Shown here: piece by piece, positions 1-13,375 of the stretch | How positions within the stretch are numbered: position 1 is the first letter of the stretch | How the letters are laid out: every line of letters begins with the position of its first letter | Assembly: GCF_014635665.1 (NCBI RefSeq) | Contig: NZ_BMDG01000014.1 | Span: 53,364 to 117,363, forward strand | Reading direction: 5' to 3' | Length of the DNA: 64,000 nt | From: Isoptericola cucumis | GTDB lineage: Bacteria > Actinomycetota > Actinomycetes > Actinomycetales > Cellulomonadaceae | Notes under the pieces: generated by a model | Seen by the model: only the letters and a program-made list of their open reading frames with translations | Database searches by the model: none | Told to the model about the DNA's origin: nothing | Made by a program: the position numbers and the translations under genes

Positions 1-1
1 G

Positions 2-142
2 TGCATGATCCTGGGCGCCGGGTGGGGCTTCCACACCGGCGGCATCACGCCGTACCTGGACCGCGCGGGCTGCTCCGAGAAGGTCCTGGGCCGTCGCATC
101 CTGCCCGACGGCGCCGCGAACGTCCCCGAGAGCGTCGCCTGA
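2..142 (+). CDS. C-terminal end of an unidentified protein (partial)
   Basis: Frame 2 is open from the window edge to a TGA at 140-142 and encodes 46 residues, including GAGWGFHTGGITPYLDRAG and a short tail ending in ESVA. Codon use matches the neighbouring genes and a strong hairpin follows, so this is very probably the true 3' end of a gene that begins outside the window. I do not recognise the family from this fragment and assign no function. Confidence 0.55.
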   Translation, partial: CMILGAGWGFHTGGITPYLDRAGCSEKVLGRRILPDGAANVPESVA

Positions 143-203
143 CGACGACCACCTGACACCCTCCTCCTCGGGGCACGTGGCCGGGCACCCGCCCGCCACG
201 CGT

Positions 204-239
204 CCGACGGCCGGTCCTCGCCCGAGGGCCGGCCGTCGG
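204..239 (+). terminator. Hairpin terminator after the partial first gene
   Basis: Perfect 11-bp arms (204-214 and 229-239) enclose a further short stem with a GCCC loop, giving a nearly continuous 16-bp GC-rich hairpin. There is no U-tract, which is common for actinobacterial terminators. It ends 17 bases before the start of the next gene. Confidence 0.6.
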
Positions 240-256
240 CGTGTGAGACTGCCCCC

Positions 257-1369
257 ATGAAGCGGACCATGGGTGTCGAGGAGGAGTTCCTGCTCGTCGG
301 GGCGGACGGCCACCCGGTGGCCAAGGCGTCCGAGGCGCTGGAGTCCTCCGACGCGCCGGACCGGTCGCAGGGCACGCACGGCACGGGCGCGGGCGGGCTC
401 GAGACCGAGTTCATGGAGGAGCAGCTCGAGACGGCCACCCACCCGCGGCGCGAGCTGTCCGACCTGGCCGACCAGATCCGCGCCGGGCGCGAGCGCGCCC
501 AGGCCGCCGCCGACCGGGTCGGCGCCCGGGTGGCGGCGCTCGCCACGTCCCCGTTCCCGTTCGAGGGCACCACGGTGGCACGGGTGCGCTACCTCGAAGC
601 GCGCGCGAGGTTCGGCCTCACGGCACGCGAACAGCTCACCAGCGGCTGCCACGTGCACGTCTCGGTCGACGACGACGCCGAGGGGGTCGCCGTGCTGGAC
701 CGCATCGGTCCCTGGCTGTCGGTCCTGCTCGCGCTCAGCGCCAACTCGCCCTTCTGGCAGGGCGGCGACTCGGGGTTCGCCAGCTACCGCTCGCAGGTAT
801 GGGCCCGCTGGCCCACGTCCGGCCCGACCCGCACCTTCGGCTCGCCGGAGGCCTACCACGAGGCGGTCGACGCGCTGGTCGCCACCGGCACCATCCTCGA
901 CCAGAACATGGTGTACTTCGACGCCCGGCTCTCCTCGCGCTATCCGACCGTGGAGATCCGTATCGCCGACGTCTGCCTCGACGCCGACAGCGCGACCCTC
1001 CTCGCGGGGCTCGCACGGGCGCTCGTCGAGACGGCGGCGCGGGACGCCGCGGCCGGGCGCCCCGCTCCCCTGCTGCGTACCGAGCTGCTGCGCACCGCCG
1101 CGTGGCGGGCCGGCCGCTCGGGCCTGGCCGACGACCTGCTCTCCCCGCTCACGTGGCGGCCCCTGCCCGCGCACGACGTCGTCGGGCAGCTCGTCGCGCA
1201 CGTGCGCGAGGCCCTGGCCGACGCCGGCGACCTCGACACGGTCACCGAGCTCCTCGGCCGCCTGTGGGCCGCCGGCGACGGCGCGACGCGCCAGCGCGGC
1301 TGGCTCGCGGACGGCGACGGCGACCTGCGCCGCGTCGTGGAGCGCGCCGTCGCCGTCACGCACGCCTGA
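257..1369 (+). CDS. ybdK: Carboxylate-amine ligase, YbdK/GCS2 family
   Basis: This 370-residue protein opens with the GVEEEF signature (residues 6-11) of the GCS2 branch of the glutamate-cysteine ligase superfamily. Other family segments follow, including SGCHVHVS near residue 130 and a run around residues 215-235 (MVYFDARLSSRYPTVEIRI). The family makes ATP-dependent gamma-glutamyl or related amide bonds in the cytoplasm; the E. coli member has weak glutamate-cysteine ligase activity, and true substrates are often unknown. Length is normal (about 370). A GAGACT-like -10 box lies about 7 bases before the ATG with no Shine-Dalgarno, so a leaderless transcript is plausible. The family call is secure; the substrate is not. 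Confidence 0.88.
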   Translation: MKRTMGVEEEFLLVGADGHPVAKASEALESSDAPDRSQGTHGTGAGGLETEFMEEQLETATHPRRELSDLADQIRAGRERAQAAADRVGARVAALATSPFPFEGTTVARVRYLEARARFGLTAREQLTSGCHVHVSVDDDAEGVAVLDRIGPWLSVLLALSANSPFWQGGDSGFASYRSQVWARWPTSGPTRTFGSPEAYHEAVDALVATGTILDQNMVYFDARLSSRYPTVEIRIADVCLDADSATLLAGLARALVETAARDAAAGRPAPLLRTELLRTAAWRAGRSGLADDLLSPLTWRPLPAHDVVGQLVAHVREALADAGDLDTVTELLGRLWAAGDGATRQRGWLADGDGDLRRVVERAVAVTHA

Positions 1370-1404
1370 CGTCGTCGTGGTCGCGCGGGGCGGGGACGGA
1401 CGGG

Positions 1405-2202
1405 TCAGTCGTCCCAGCCCATGCGGAGCACCTCGAACGCGGTCGCGTGCCGGGTGCCGAACGCCTCGCCCGTGGCGGTGGTCATGCCGCCGAGGAACTC
1501 CGCGGGGTCGAAGCCGTCCCAGCCGAGCCCGTCCAGGTAGGCCGCGTGGGCGCGCAGCGAGGCGACGCCCGCGTCGAACGTCGCGGTGACGTCCACCGCG
1601 TGCGCGGCGTCCGGCGACCCGGACACCCACACCTGCCGCACGCCGCCCCACGGCTCGAGCCCCTCGGCCTCGAGCTGGTCGGTGAAGACCCACCGGTTCC
1701 CCGCGTCACGCACGGCGTCGACGACCGCGCGCCCCGTCGCCATGTGGTCCGCCTGGTTGAGCATCCCACCGGGGAACGTCTCGCGGTAGTTCCCCGTGAT
1801 GACGACCTCGGGCCGGTGCCGGCGGATCGCGCCCGCGACCGCGCGGCGCAGCGGGAGCCCGTACTCGAGGAGGCCGTCGGGGAAGCCGAGGAACTCGACC
1901 TCGGCGACGCCGACCGCCCGCGCGGACGCGACCTGCTCCGCCTCGCGCACGCGCCGCGCCTCGTCGGGGTGCATGCCGTCGATGCCGGCCTCGCCGCTGG
2001 TGACCATGACGTAGGCGACCTGCTTGCCCTGCCCGGTCCAGCGGGCGACCGCCGCCGCGGCGCCGAACTCCATGTCGTCCGGGTGCGCGACGACCGCGAG
2101 CGCCGTGGCCCAGTCCTCGTCCAGCGGGCGCAGCGCTTCCGGGCCCTGCGGGTCTCCGTCTCCGGGCGTGGTCGGGGTGCTCGGCGTCGTCGGCGTGGTC
2201 AT
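1405..2202 (-). CDS. PIG-L family deacetylase (LmbE-like)
   Basis: The protein carries the PIG-L signature VVAHPDDMEFGAAAAVARW near its N-terminus; the His, Asp and Asp of AHPDD are the metal ligand/catalytic set. A downstream NQADHMATGRAVVDAV segment supplies the HxxxG/third zinc ligand region. Family members hydrolyse N-acetyl groups from sugar conjugates (for example MshB on the mycothiol precursor), but the substrate here is not evident. I start at the ATG at 2202 because a TAGCGT -10 box lies exactly 7 bases upstream, fitting a leaderless message; a GTG at 2211 is an alternative. The N-terminal tail is Thr/Pro-rich low complexity. It is convergent with the ligase gene. Confidence 0.88.
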   Translation of the reverse strand: MTTPTTPSTPTTPGDGDPQGPEALRPLDEDWATALAVVAHPDDMEFGAAAAVARWTGQGKQVAYVMVTSGEAGIDGMHPDEARRVREAEQVASARAVGVAEVEFLGFPDGLLEYGLPLRRAVAGAIRRHRPEVVITGNYRETFPGGMLNQADHMATGRAVVDAVRDAGNRWVFTDQLEAEGLEPWGGVRQVWVSGSPDAAHAVDVTATFDAGVASLRAHAAYLDGLGWDGFDPAEFLGGMTTATGEAFGTRHATAFEVLRMGWDD

Positions 2203-2220
2203 GACGGCCACGCTAGCGGC

Positions 2221-2256
2221 TCGGTGCTCGGCTCGGTGCTCGACTCGGTGCTCGAC
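2221..2256. repeat. Three tandem 12-bp repeats
   Basis: The unit TCGGTGCTCG(G/A)C is repeated three times without spacers, just upstream of the deacetylase promoter and directly abutting the pflA stop codon. It looks like a slippage-prone microrepeat and does not form a hairpin. Confidence 0.75.
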
Positions 2257-3129
2257 TCAATAGGTCGTGAGACCGCGGGCGCGGAAGACCTCGCGCACCG
2301 CCTCGGTCGCCGCCGGCGTCGGCGGCGGGGTGTCGGCGAGCTCGTACGTGCGGCCGAGCTCGGCCCACTTGTCGCGGGCCATCTGGTGGAAGGGCAGCAC
2401 CTCGACCCGTTCCACGGTGCCGGGGCGCTCCGCCTCGATCTCCGCCGCGTGGTCGGCCACCCGCTCGACGTTGCGGGGGTCGTCCGTCAGGCCGGGGACC
2501 AGCACGAAGCGCACCCAGACCTTGACCCCGAGCTCCGCGAGCCGCCGCCCGAACCGCAGCGTCGGGGCGAGGGACCGCCCCGTGGTGCGGCGGTAGGTCT
2601 CCTCGTCGCCCGCCTTGATGTCGAGCAGCACGAGGTCGGTGTCCGCGAGCATCGCGTCGGTCGCGTTCGCCCCCAGGAACCCGGAGGTGTCCAGGCAGGT
2701 GTGCACGCCCAGCTCCTTGGCCCCGCGCAGGACGCGCGCCGCGAAGGCCGGCTGCATGAGCACCTCGCCGCCCGAGAGCGTGAGGCCGCCGCCGGTCGCG
2801 GCGAAGACGCCGCGGTACCGCCCCACCCGCGCCAGCAGCTCGTCGGCGAGCACGGGCTCGCCGTCCTTCATCGCCAGCGTGTCCGGGTTGTGGCAGTACC
2901 GGCAGCGCAGGGGGCAGCCGTTGAGGAACACGGTCAGGCGCGTCCCCGGACCGTCGACGGCGGTCACGAGCTCCCACGAGTGGACGGAGCCGAGCTCGCC
3001 CGAGCGCATCAGCGCGAGGCGCTCGGTCCGCTCCATGTCGGCGGTCGCGACCGTCTCGATGCCCCGCAGCCCGGCGCCGGCCCGGCGGCAGGCGGAGGGG
3101 GCGTCCAGCGTCGCCGGGCCGGCAGTCAT
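2257..3129 (-). CDS. pflA: Pyruvate formate-lyase activating enzyme (radical SAM)
   Basis: The CxxxCxxC radical-SAM iron-sulfur motif is CPLRCRYC (Cys72, Cys76, Cys79 in the 290-residue reading). It is followed by a glycine-rich SAM-binding region (TGGGLTLSGGEVLMQP) typical of PFL activases. The enzyme uses a 4Fe-4S cluster and S-adenosylmethionine to create the glycyl radical on PflB. The ATG abuts the pflB stop codon, so the two genes form one operon. The annotated N-terminus is about 40 residues longer than E. coli PflA; an internal start at Met32 or Met41 would give the usual ~250 residues, so the exact start is uncertain. Confidence 0.9.
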   Translation of the reverse strand: MTAGPATLDAPSACRRAGAGLRGIETVATADMERTERLALMRSGELGSVHSWELVTAVDGPGTRLTVFLNGCPLRCRYCHNPDTLAMKDGEPVLADELLARVGRYRGVFAATGGGLTLSGGEVLMQPAFAARVLRGAKELGVHTCLDTSGFLGANATDAMLADTDLVLLDIKAGDEETYRRTTGRSLAPTLRFGRRLAELGVKVWVRFVLVPGLTDDPRNVERVADHAAEIEAERPGTVERVEVLPFHQMARDKWAELGRTYELADTPPPTPAATEAVREVFRARGLTTY

Positions 3130-5385
3130 CTACAGCTCCCCGTGGAAGGTGCGGGACAGCACGTCGAGCTGCTGCTCGCGCGTGAGCCGCACGAAGTTCA
3201 CCGCGTAGCCCGACACGCGGATCGTCAGCTGCGGGTACTTCTCGGGGTGCTCCATGGCGTCGGTGAGCGTCTCGCGCACGAGCACGTTGACGTTCATGTG
3301 GTAGCCGCCCGCGCCGAAGGAGGCGTCGAGCAGGCCGACCAGGTTGGCCACCTGCTCGCCGCGGGTGCGGCCGAGGCCGGCGGGCACGACGGTGTTCGTC
3401 AGCGAGATGCCGTCCTGCGCCTCGCCGTACGGGAGCTTGGCCACCGACAGGGCGGACGCGAGCATGCCGTGCGTGTCCCGCCCGTTCATCGGGTTGGCGC
3501 CGGGCGAGAACGGCTCCCCCGCCCGGCGGCCGTCCGGGGTGTTCCCGGTGGCCTTGCCGTACACCACGTTCGACGTGATCGTCAGCACCGACTGGGTGGG
3601 CACCGCGTCGCGGTACGTCGGGTGCGAGCGGACCTTCGCCATGAACGACTCGACCAGCTCGACGGCGATGGCGTCCACCCGGTCGTCGTCGTTGCCGTAC
3701 GCCGGCCAGTCGCCCTCGGTCTCGTAGTCGACGACGACGCCCCGCTCGTCGAACACCGGCGTCACGGTCGCGTACCGGACGGCCGACAGCGAGTCGGCGG
3801 CCACGGCCAGGCCCGCGATGCCGCACGCCATGGTGCGCAGCACGTCCTTGTCGTGCAGCGCCATCTCGATCCGTTCGTACGCGTACTTGTCGTGCGACCA
3901 GTGGATGCAGTTGAGCGCCTCGACGTAGGTCGCGGCGAGCCAGTCCATCGTCCGGTCGAACCGGGCGCGCACGTCGTCGTAGTCGAGCGGGAGGCCGGGG
4001 CTGACGGCCGGGAACGCGGGCGAGACCTGCTTGCCCGTCACCTCGTCGCGGCCGCCGTTGATGGCGTACAGCAGCGCCTTGGCGAGGTTGACCCGCGCGC
4101 CGAAGAACTGCATCTGCTTGCCGATCGCCATGGGCGACACGCAGCAGGCGATGCCCGCGTCGTCGCCCCAGGCGGGCCGGATCTCGTCGTCGGACTCGTA
4201 CTGCACCGCGGACGTGTCGATCGACACCCGGGCGCAGAAGTCCTTGAACCCCCGCGGGAGGCGGTCGCTCCAGAACACCGTCATGTTCGGCTCGGGCGCC
4301 GGGCCGAGGTTGTACAGGGTCTGCAGCATGCGGAACGAGTTCTTCGTGACGAGCGGCCGCCCGTCGTCGCCCATGCCGCCGATGGTCTCGGTGACCCAGG
4401 TGGGGTCGCCGGAGAACAGCGCGTCGTACTCGGGGGTGCGCAGGAAGCGCACGATGCGCAGCTTGATGACGAAGTCGTCCATGAGCTCCTGCGCCTGCGA
4501 CTCGTCCAGGAGCCCGGCCCGCAGGTCGCGCTCCAGGTAGACGTCGAGGAAGGTCGACGTCCGGCCGAGCGACATCGCCGCGCCGTTCTGCTCCTTGACC
4601 GCGGCGAGGAAGCCGAAGTACAGCCACTGGACCGCCTCGCGGGCGGTGGTCGCGGGGCCCGAGATGTCGTGCCCGTACGACGCCGCCATCTCCTTGAGCT
4701 CCGCCAGCGCGCGCAGCTGCTCGGCGTGCTCCTCGCGCTCTCGGGCGACCTTCTCGCTGAACGGCTCGGTGTCGAGCACGAGCTTGTCGTGCCGCTTCGC
4801 CTCGATGAGGCGGTCGACGCCGTACAGGGCCACACGCCGGTAGTCGCCGATGATGCGGCCGCGGCCGTACGCGTCGGGCAGGCCGGTGATGAGGTGCGAG
4901 CTGCGCGCGGCGCGCACCGACGGCGGGTAGACGTCGAAGACGCCCTGGTTGTGGGTCTTGCGGTAGGTGGTGAAGACCTTCTCCAGGTCCTCGTCGACGG
5001 GGTACCCGTAGGTCTTCAGCGCGCCGGCGACCATGCGCCAGCCGCCGTTCGGCATGATCGCGCGCTTCAGCGGCGCGTCGGTCTGCAGGCCCACGACGAG
5101 CTCGGCGTCTGCGTCGATGTAGCCCGGGCCGTGCGCGGTGATGCCGGCCGGCGTGTGCGGGTCGACGTCGTGGACACCCTTGGCCCGCTCCTCGGGGAAC
5201 ATCGCCGAGAGCTTGGCCCACACCCCGGTGGTGCGTGCGGTCGGGCCCGCGAGGAACGCCGCGTCCCCCTCGTAGGGCGTGTAGTTGCGCTGGATGAAGT
5301 CCCGCACGTCGATGCCGTCGCACCAGGATCCCGGGGTGAACCCGGCCCAGGCGGTGGTCGTGGTGGGTGCCGCGTCGTCGGTCAT
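3130..5385 (-). CDS. pflB: Formate C-acetyltransferase (pyruvate formate-lyase)
   Basis: The 751-residue protein matches PFL along its length. It has the active-site cysteine pair in [17 protein letters not shown] (about residues 412-413) and the C-terminal glycyl-radical loop RVSGYAVNF (about Gly726). It converts pyruvate and CoA to acetyl-CoA and formate without oxygen. The ATG at 5385 is preceded by a strong AAGGAGG ribosome-binding site. pflA follows immediately, so enzyme and activator are co-expressed. The palindrome upstream suggests NADH/NAD-responsive control by Rex. Its presence implies mixed-acid fermentation capacity in an otherwise aerobic-type gene set. Confidence 0.96.
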   Translation of the reverse strand: MTDDAAPTTTTAWAGFTPGSWCDGIDVRDFIQRNYTPYEGDAAFLAGPTARTTGVWAKLSAMFPEERAKGVHDVDPHTPAGITAHGPGYIDADAELVVGLQTDAPLKRAIMPNGGWRMVAGALKTYGYPVDEDLEKVFTTYRKTHNQGVFDVYPPSVRAARSSHLITGLPDAYGRGRIIGDYRRVALYGVDRLIEAKRHDKLVLDTEPFSEKVAREREEHAEQLRALAELKEMAASYGHDISGPATTAREAVQWLYFGFLAAVKEQNGAAMSLGRTSTFLDVYLERDLRAGLLDESQAQELMDDFVIKLRIVRFLRTPEYDALFSGDPTWVTETIGGMGDDGRPLVTKNSFRMLQTLYNLGPAPEPNMTVFWSDRLPRGFKDFCARVSIDTSAVQYESDDEIRPAWGDDAGIACCVSPMAIGKQMQFFGARVNLAKALLYAINGGRDEVTGKQVSPAFPAVSPGLPLDYDDVRARFDRTMDWLAATYVEALNCIHWSHDKYAYERIEMALHDKDVLRTMACGIAGLAVAADSLSAVRYATVTPVFDERGVVVDYETEGDWPAYGNDDDRVDAIAVELVESFMAKVRSHPTYRDAVPTQSVLTITSNVVYGKATGNTPDGRRAGEPFSPGANPMNGRDTHGMLASALSVAKLPYGEAQDGISLTNTVVPAGLGRTRGEQVANLVGLLDASFGAGGYHMNVNVLVRETLTDAMEHPEKYPQLTIRVSGYAVNFVRLTREQQLDVLSRTFHGEL

Positions 5386-5410
5386 GTGGCCCTCCTTGAG
5401 GTCTGACCAC

Positions 5411-5435
5411 ATCCTATTCGTGAAGGACTTCACAA
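5411..5435 (-). promoter_or_regulatory. pflB promoter with Rex-like operator
   Basis: Positions 5418-5435 read TCGTGAAGGACTTCACAA, which matches the Rex consensus TTGTGAA-N4-TTCACAA with a single mismatch in the palindrome arms. On the pflB strand a TAGGAT -10 candidate (5416-5411) lies directly beside it, so a bound repressor would block the promoter. Rex is the NADH-sensing repressor of fermentation genes in Gram-positive bacteria. A CRP/FNR-type reading (TGTGA-N6-TCACG) is the alternative. Confidence 0.7.
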
Positions 5436-5480
5436 GCGATGCCGGGGCGCTGTGACGTTGCAGACACGCCCCTCGACGGG

Positions 5481-6146
5481 TCAGTCGACGACGGCCCCCT
5501 GCGGCGAGGCGGCGAGCGCGATCGCCTCGCGCGTCGTCGGCGCGACGACGTCGGGCCGGTCGGGGCCGTCCCACGCCTGGCCGTGCGACACCCAGGCGGT
5601 GCGGGTGCCCGCGGCGCGGCCGACCGCGACGTCGGCGTGCGCGGCGTCGCCGACCATCCAGACGCGGCGTCGGTCCGCGTCGGCGGCGCCGAGCCACTCC
5701 AGGGCGATCTCCACGATCCGGGGGTCGGGCTTCGCGACGCCCTCCTCCCCCGAGACGACGATCGCGTCCACGTGCGGCTCGATCCCGCAGCGCGCGACCT
5801 TGCCGCGCTGCTGCGCCGACGTCCCGTTGGTGACGACCGCGACCCGGTGCCCGGCGTCGCGCAGCACGTCGAGCGAGAACAGGACGCCCTCGTAGGGGCG
5901 CACGTGCTCCAGGATCCCGGCGCGGAACCGCTCGATCGCGGCGGGGAGGTCGTCGTCCCAGCCGAGGCGGTCGACGATCACCCGCGCCAGCGCCTCCTTG
6001 GACCCGTGGCCGCCCTCGTCCGCGGCGACGATCGCGGCGAGGTCGTCGCCGTCGCCGCCCGCGTCGGCGACGGCGGCCGACGCCCAGGCGCCGAACGCCT
6101 CCGCGCGGCCCACGAGCGTGTTGTCGAGGTCGAAGAGCCAGATCAC
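5481..6146 (-). CDS. HAD-superfamily hydrolase
   Basis: All HAD motifs are visible in order: DLDNTL (motif I, near the N-terminus), VTNGTSAQQ (motif II), the Lys of EEGVAKPDP (motif III) and VGDAAHADV (motif IV). This indicates a Mg-dependent phosphatase or dehalogenase of about 221 residues. I place the start at the GTG at 6146, directly before the first beta-strand and the DLDNTL motif; longer upstream reading is low-complexity and unconvincing. It stands alone, divergent from pflB. The substrate cannot be predicted from sequence. Confidence 0.85.
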   Translation of the reverse strand: MIWLFDLDNTLVGRAEAFGAWASAAVADAGGDGDDLAAIVAADEGGHGSKEALARVIVDRLGWDDDLPAAIERFRAGILEHVRPYEGVLFSLDVLRDAGHRVAVVTNGTSAQQRGKVARCGIEPHVDAIVVSGEEGVAKPDPRIVEIALEWLGAADADRRRVWMVGDAAHADVAVGRAAGTRTAWVSHGQAWDGPDRPDVVAPTTREAIALAASPQGAVVD

Positions 6147-6226
6147 CCGGCCGACCGTACCCGCGCACGGGACCCGTCCGGCGGCGCGTCTCATCGCGCC
6201 GACGGCGTCCGCACCCTCGACCCGCG

Positions 6227-6673
6227 TCAGCGCCCGGCAGGCTCCCACCACCGCAGGTGCCCCGCCGCCTCCGCCGCCGGCTCGAGGATCTCCCACGCCT
6301 CGGCGACCCGGCCGCGGTCGAACCGCCAGATGTCCACCCCGGTGACCGCGGGCCCGCCGGGCAGGCGGCGCACGGAGTGCATGACGACGTGGTCACCGTC
6401 GGCCAGCAGGTGCCGGACGTCCACCTGCACGCCGCGGGCCTCTGCCACCGTCTGCCGGACGGCGGCGACCCACTCGTCCCGGCCCCGCGACGTCCCGTCG
6501 GGGCGATGGTGCACGAAGCTCTTGTCGAGGACGGGCTCGAGCGCCCCGACGTCGCCCGCCCCGAACACCACGCCGAGCACCCGCCGCACGGTGCTGACGT
6601 TCGTCTCCCCGGCGCTGCCGGTGGTCGTGCCCTGCGTGGTCGTGCCTTGCGTGGTCGTGTCCTGTGTGGTCAT
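6227..6673 (-). CDS. SnoaL-like / NTF2-fold protein
   Basis: This 148-residue protein has an alpha+beta NTF2-like pattern: a helix-rich start ([21 protein letters not shown]), then FVHHRPDG, then strands ending in [20 protein letters not shown], typical of SnoaL-like polyketide-cyclase or ester-cyclase relatives. No function follows from the fold. I choose the ATG at 6673 because GGAGGG lies about 10 bases upstream. The first ~20 residues are a repeated [12 protein letters not shown] tail encoded by a 15-bp tandem repeat. It is divergent from an MmyB-type regulator that may control it. Confidence 0.75.
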   Translation of the reverse strand: MTTQDTTTQGTTTQGTTTGSAGETNVSTVRRVLGVVFGAGDVGALEPVLDKSFVHHRPDGTSRGRDEWVAAVRQTVAEARGVQVDVRHLLADGDHVVMHSVRRLPGGPAVTGVDIWRFDRGRVAEAWEILEPAAEAAGHLRWWEPAGR

Positions 6674-6713
6674 GACAGCCACCGTCCCTCCGACTCCTGC
6701 CCGCTGTCGATGA

Positions 6714-10967
<4,254 letters not shown>

Positions 10968-10981
10968 CCGCCGCCCCACCT

Positions 10982-11045
10982 GCGCCGAGCACAACCTGGG
11001 GGTCGCCATCCGGCCGGATGGCGACCCCCAGGTTGTGCTCGGCGC
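10982..11045. repeat. Perfect 64-bp palindrome, no loop
   Basis: Checked base by base: all 32 pairs (10982 with 11045, inward to 11013 with 11014) are complementary, leaving no unpaired centre. It lies between the convergent guaB1 and helD-like genes, so it may act as a bidirectional terminator or form a cruciform. No U-tract follows on either side. Confidence 0.9.
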
Positions 11046-11051
11046 CGGAGG

Positions 11052-13205
11052 TCAGTGCACCTCGACGACCGTCAGGGTCGTCGTGGCCCGCGTGAGCGCC
11101 ACGTACAGGTCGCGCTCCCCGCACGAGCGGGCGGCCACGATGCCGTCCGGATCGGCCACGACGACGGCGTCGAACTCGAGCCCGCGCGCCTGCGAGACCG
11201 GCACCAGCCGCACGACGTCACCGTCCGCGCCACCGTCCGCGGCCCCATGGACCCCGAGTGCCGTCTCGAGGTCGCCCAGGGCGGCGTCGGCAGCGAGCAC
11301 GCCGACCAGGCCGCCCGGCACGTCGGCCCTCGCGGCCTCGACCTCGCGGACGACGGCGCCGGCGAGGTCGCCCCGGGGCGCCGTCGCGCGCCGCGGCTCC
11401 TCGCCCCGGCGCACCGCGACGCTCGCCGGCTGTGCCGGGGCGATCCGTGCGAGGACCGGGCGGGCGACGTCGAGGATCTCGGCGGTGGTGCGGTAGCTCA
11501 CGGTCAGCGTCCGCACCTGGGCGCGCCGCCACAGGTCGGGACCGACGACGTCGGCCCACGCCACACCCTCCGTCGTCGGCCCCGCCTGCGCCAGGTCGCC
11601 CACGACCGTCAGCGAGCGCGACGGGCACCGGCGCAGCACCGCCCGCCACTGCATCGGCGTCACCTCCTGGGCCTCGTCCACCACCACGTGCCCGTAGGTG
11701 CGCGGCGGCGGGCCGTCGAGCAGCTCCCCGGCCTCGTCCAGCAACGGCAGGTGCGCCTCGGTCCGCGGGCCGGCCGCGGCCCGCGCCAGGACCGCACGCT
11801 CCTCGTCGGTCCCGCCCGGCAGCACGCCCGGCGCCGCCGCCCGCTCGAGCGCGGCCGCCACCACCTGACCGGGCTCCAGCCGCGGCCAGAACGTTTCGAC
11901 GGCCCGGTCCAGCACCGCGCCGCCGAGCAGGTCCTCGCGCAAGGCGTCGGGGTCCATCTCGTCCAGGGCGTCCGACCCCGACAGCGGCTCCAGCCCGAGG
12001 CTGCGCAGGCCGCCGGCCGCGATCGCGTCGAGATCACGCCCCGTCATGGCCTCGACCTCGGCGTCGATGCGCTCGAGGGTCTCGCGGGCGTCGACCTGGA
12101 CCGCGTCGACGATCGCCTCCGCCACCTCCTCGAGGAAGACCGCGCGCCCGCCGTGGTGCGGCAGCCCCGCGTCCTGGGCGCGGGTGCGGGCGCCGGCGAG
12201 CACGTCCGGCGCCAGGCGCACCTCGTCGCCCCCGACCCGCACCACGAGACCGCCCGAGAGGCCGGCGTCCGGCGCCTGCCGCGCACGGACCGCGTCGGCG
12301 AGCACGCGGGCGAGGTCCGCCCGTCCCGCCACCCGCGCGAGCACGGGGTCTGCCGGTCCGGCAGCACCCGCCGGGGCCGCGCCGCCCACCAGCGCAGTCG
12401 GCGTGCTCAGCACCACGTCGTTCTCCCCCAGCGACGGCAGCACCTGCCCGATGTAGTCGAGGAACCGGGCGTTCGGGCCGAGCACCAGCACCCCGTCGTC
12501 CGCCACGCCGTCGAACGCGGCGAGCACGTAGGCCGCCCGGTGCAGCGCCACGACCGTCTTGCCCGTGCCGGGCCCGCCCTCCACGACCAGGACCCCGCGG
12601 TGCGGCGAGCGCACGATCTCGTCCTGCTCCGACTGCAGCGTGGCGACGACCTCCCGCATCCGGCCCGTGCGCCGCGCCGTGAGCGCCGCGTGCAGCGGGC
12701 CGTCCCCGACGACGTCGTCAGGGCCCGGCGCGCTGCCGTCCAGGACCTCGTCCGTGACGTCGGTGACCCGGCGCCCGTCGACGGTGAGGTGGCGCCGACG
12801 GCGCAGGCCCAGCGGGTGCACGGGGGTCGCCGCATAGAACGGTCGGGCGGCGTCCGCCCGCCAGTCCACCAGCAGCGGCGTCGTGCCGCCGTCGTCGCCG
12901 TCCTCGTCCTGCAGGCCGAGCCGGCCGACGTGCAGCACCCGGCCGTCGGCGGCGTCGATCCGCCCGAAGCACAGCGCGTGCCCCGCGGTGTCCAGGGCCT
13001 GCAGACGACGGGAGAGCAGGCGGACGCGGGCCTCGCGCTGGTGCATCACGGTGGTGTCGTCCGAACGGTCCCGCAGCGCGCGGTCCAGCTCGGCACGCAG
13101 ATGAGCGGTGTCGGCGTCGACCCGCTCGTGCATTCGACGCACCGCCTCCTGCTCGGTCTCGATCTGACGGGCGGCCTGCGACGTACGGGCGTCGAGCTGC
13201 GGCAA
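11052..13205 (-). CDS. helD: HelD-like superfamily 1 helicase/ATPase
   Basis: The 717-residue protein has a Walker A motif GGPGTGKT near residue 180, a DEAQEVTPMQWRAVLRRC helicase motif, VVGDLAQAG, and a C-terminal VSQARGLEFDAVVVADP / YVALTRATTTL block (motifs V and VI). It also has an N-terminal coiled-coil-like region and CFGRIDAADGRVLHVGR, which are typical of HelD, the ATPase that removes stalled RNA polymerase from DNA. I start at TTG 13205 because GAGGAG lies 5 bases upstream; the sequence further upstream is repeat and non-coding. UvrD-like DNA repair helicase is the alternative reading but is less likely given the N-terminus. Confidence 0.85.
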   Translation of the reverse strand: MPQLDARTSQAARQIETEQEAVRRMHERVDADTAHLRAELDRALRDRSDDTTVMHQREARVRLLSRRLQALDTAGHALCFGRIDAADGRVLHVGRLGLQDEDGDDGGTTPLLVDWRADAARPFYAATPVHPLGLRRRRHLTVDGRRVTDVTDEVLDGSAPGPDDVVGDGPLHAALTARRTGRMREVVATLQSEQDEIVRSPHRGVLVVEGGPGTGKTVVALHRAAYVLAAFDGVADDGVLVLGPNARFLDYIGQVLPSLGENDVVLSTPTALVGGAAPAGAAGPADPVLARVAGRADLARVLADAVRARQAPDAGLSGGLVVRVGGDEVRLAPDVLAGARTRAQDAGLPHHGGRAVFLEEVAEAIVDAVQVDARETLERIDAEVEAMTGRDLDAIAAGGLRSLGLEPLSGSDALDEMDPDALREDLLGGAVLDRAVETFWPRLEPGQVVAAALERAAAPGVLPGGTDEERAVLARAAAGPRTEAHLPLLDEAGELLDGPPPRTYGHVVVDEAQEVTPMQWRAVLRRCPSRSLTVVGDLAQAGPTTEGVAWADVVGPDLWRRAQVRTLTVSYRTTAEILDVARPVLARIAPAQPASVAVRRGEEPRRATAPRGDLAGAVVREVEAARADVPGGLVGVLAADAALGDLETALGVHGAADGGADGDVVRLVPVSQARGLEFDAVVVADPDGIVAARSCGERDLYVALTRATTTLTVVEVH

Positions 13206-13280
13206 GGATGCTCCTCGGGGCGAAGGGAGGGAACCGCCGCGCGGGCGGCGGCCCGGACCACAACGCCCGCCGCCGCAGAA

Positions 13281-13349
13281 TCGTTCCCACCCGACCACCC
13301 AGGTCGTCCCCACCCGACCACCCAGGTCGTTCCCACCCGACCACCCAGG
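13281..13349. repeat. Three tandem 23-bp repeats
   Basis: Three consecutive 23-bp units (13281-13303, 13304-13326, 13327-13349) differ only at a T/C in position 5. They have no spacers, so this is not a CRISPR. They lie in the gap between the divergent helD-like and NUDIX genes and end 27 bases before the NUDIX start. Confidence 0.9.
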
Positions 13350-13375
13350 TCGTCCCCGGCGGGTAATCTGCCCGG

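Noticed and set aside
799..5406. Very long open frame on the + strand across the ligase, deacetylase and pfl genes
   Set aside because: It is antisense or out of frame to clearly homologous genes and arises from extreme GC content.
13281..13349. Repeats considered as a CRISPR array
   Set aside because: Units are head-to-tail with no spacers, and no cas genes are in the window.
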